64,000 nt of DNA, from contig CAJUER010000001.1 of the NCBI GenBank assembly GCA_910585705.1, forward strand, positions 469,406 through 533,405. Direction: 5' to 3'. This document shows positions 64,000 to 64,000 of this stretch, piece after piece; positions within the stretch are counted from its first letter, which is position 1, and each line of letters opens with the position of its first letter. Made by a program: the position numbers and the translations under genes. This DNA is from an uncultured Christensenella sp. GTDB taxonomy: Bacteria; Bacillota; Clostridia; Christensenellales; Borkfalkiaceae. The notes under the pieces are model-generated. The model did no database searches. It saw only the letters and a list, made by a program, of their open reading frames with translations, and was not told where the DNA came from.

Positions 64000-64000
64000 C

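Noticed and set aside
1..64000. CRISPR arrays, rRNA genes, insertion sequences, prophage or attachment sites
   Set aside because: I looked for regular direct repeats, rRNA sequence, transposase motifs and repeats flanking the tRNA, and found none.

Overview
The window is a gene-dense, low-to-moderate GC bacterial chromosome segment. Gene content and order point to an uncultured member of the Clostridia (Bacillota). The supporting features are the IspH-S1 ribosomal protein fusion, a GlgC/GlgD glycogen operon, a sodium-pump decarboxylase cluster, strong AGGAGG-type ribosome sites, and the ftsK-rimO-pgsA-cinA-recA and miaB-mutS-mutL-miaA orders. No rRNA, CRISPR array, phage or intact transposon was seen. 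Nearly all genes are on the minus strand; the exceptions are groES-groEL, a class A PBP, a membrane-anchored PadR-like gene, one tRNA and a left-edge gene fragment.

Layout, left to right. 0.2-8.5 kb: glycogen operon glgB-glgC-glgD-glgA-glgP with its promoter and terminator. 8.6-10.4 kb: htpG. 10.6-15.5 kb: flavoprotein, AroH-Cmk fusion, plsC and IspH-S1 fusion. 15.6-20.4 kb: a biotin-dependent carboxyltransferase and sodium-pump operon holding both an acyl-CoA-type and an oxaloacetate/pyruvate-type carboxyltransferase. 20.5-25.8 kb: VTT membrane protein, proC-rnhA, tRNA-Trp and comEB-ppi-purB-nudix. 26-28 kb: groES-groEL. 28.1-36.0 kb: miaB-mutS-mutL-miaA and a YnbB-like gene under one promoter. 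36.1-38.3 kb: class A penicillin-binding protein. 38.4-46.0 kb: carA, carB::dapF, a cysteine desulfurase and thiI behind a leader that looks like a pyrBI-type attenuator. 46-49.4 kb: YgjP-like metallopeptidase, acyl-ACP thioesterase and divergent PadR-TM regulator. 49.9-60.8 kb: rny, then ftsK-rimO-pgsA-cinA-recA-nadE. 60.9-64 kb: murC, ftsZ and the end of an ftsA-like gene.

The parts most worth following up are at 40.6-46.1 kb. The carbamoyl-phosphate synthase large subunit carries a C-terminal diaminopimelate epimerase domain that lacks one of its two catalytic cysteines. The operon is preceded by a promoter, a 51-codon leader ORF whose stop codon lies inside a terminator hairpin, and a U-rich stretch just before that hairpin. 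This is the architecture of UTP-sensitive transcription-translation attenuation as known for enterobacterial pyrBI. Other unusual items are the mixed carboxyltransferase/sodium-pump operon, the AroH-Cmk fusion, and the PadR-like protein with a long acidic linker and four C-terminal membrane segments. All calls come from reading the sequence; no database search was run.
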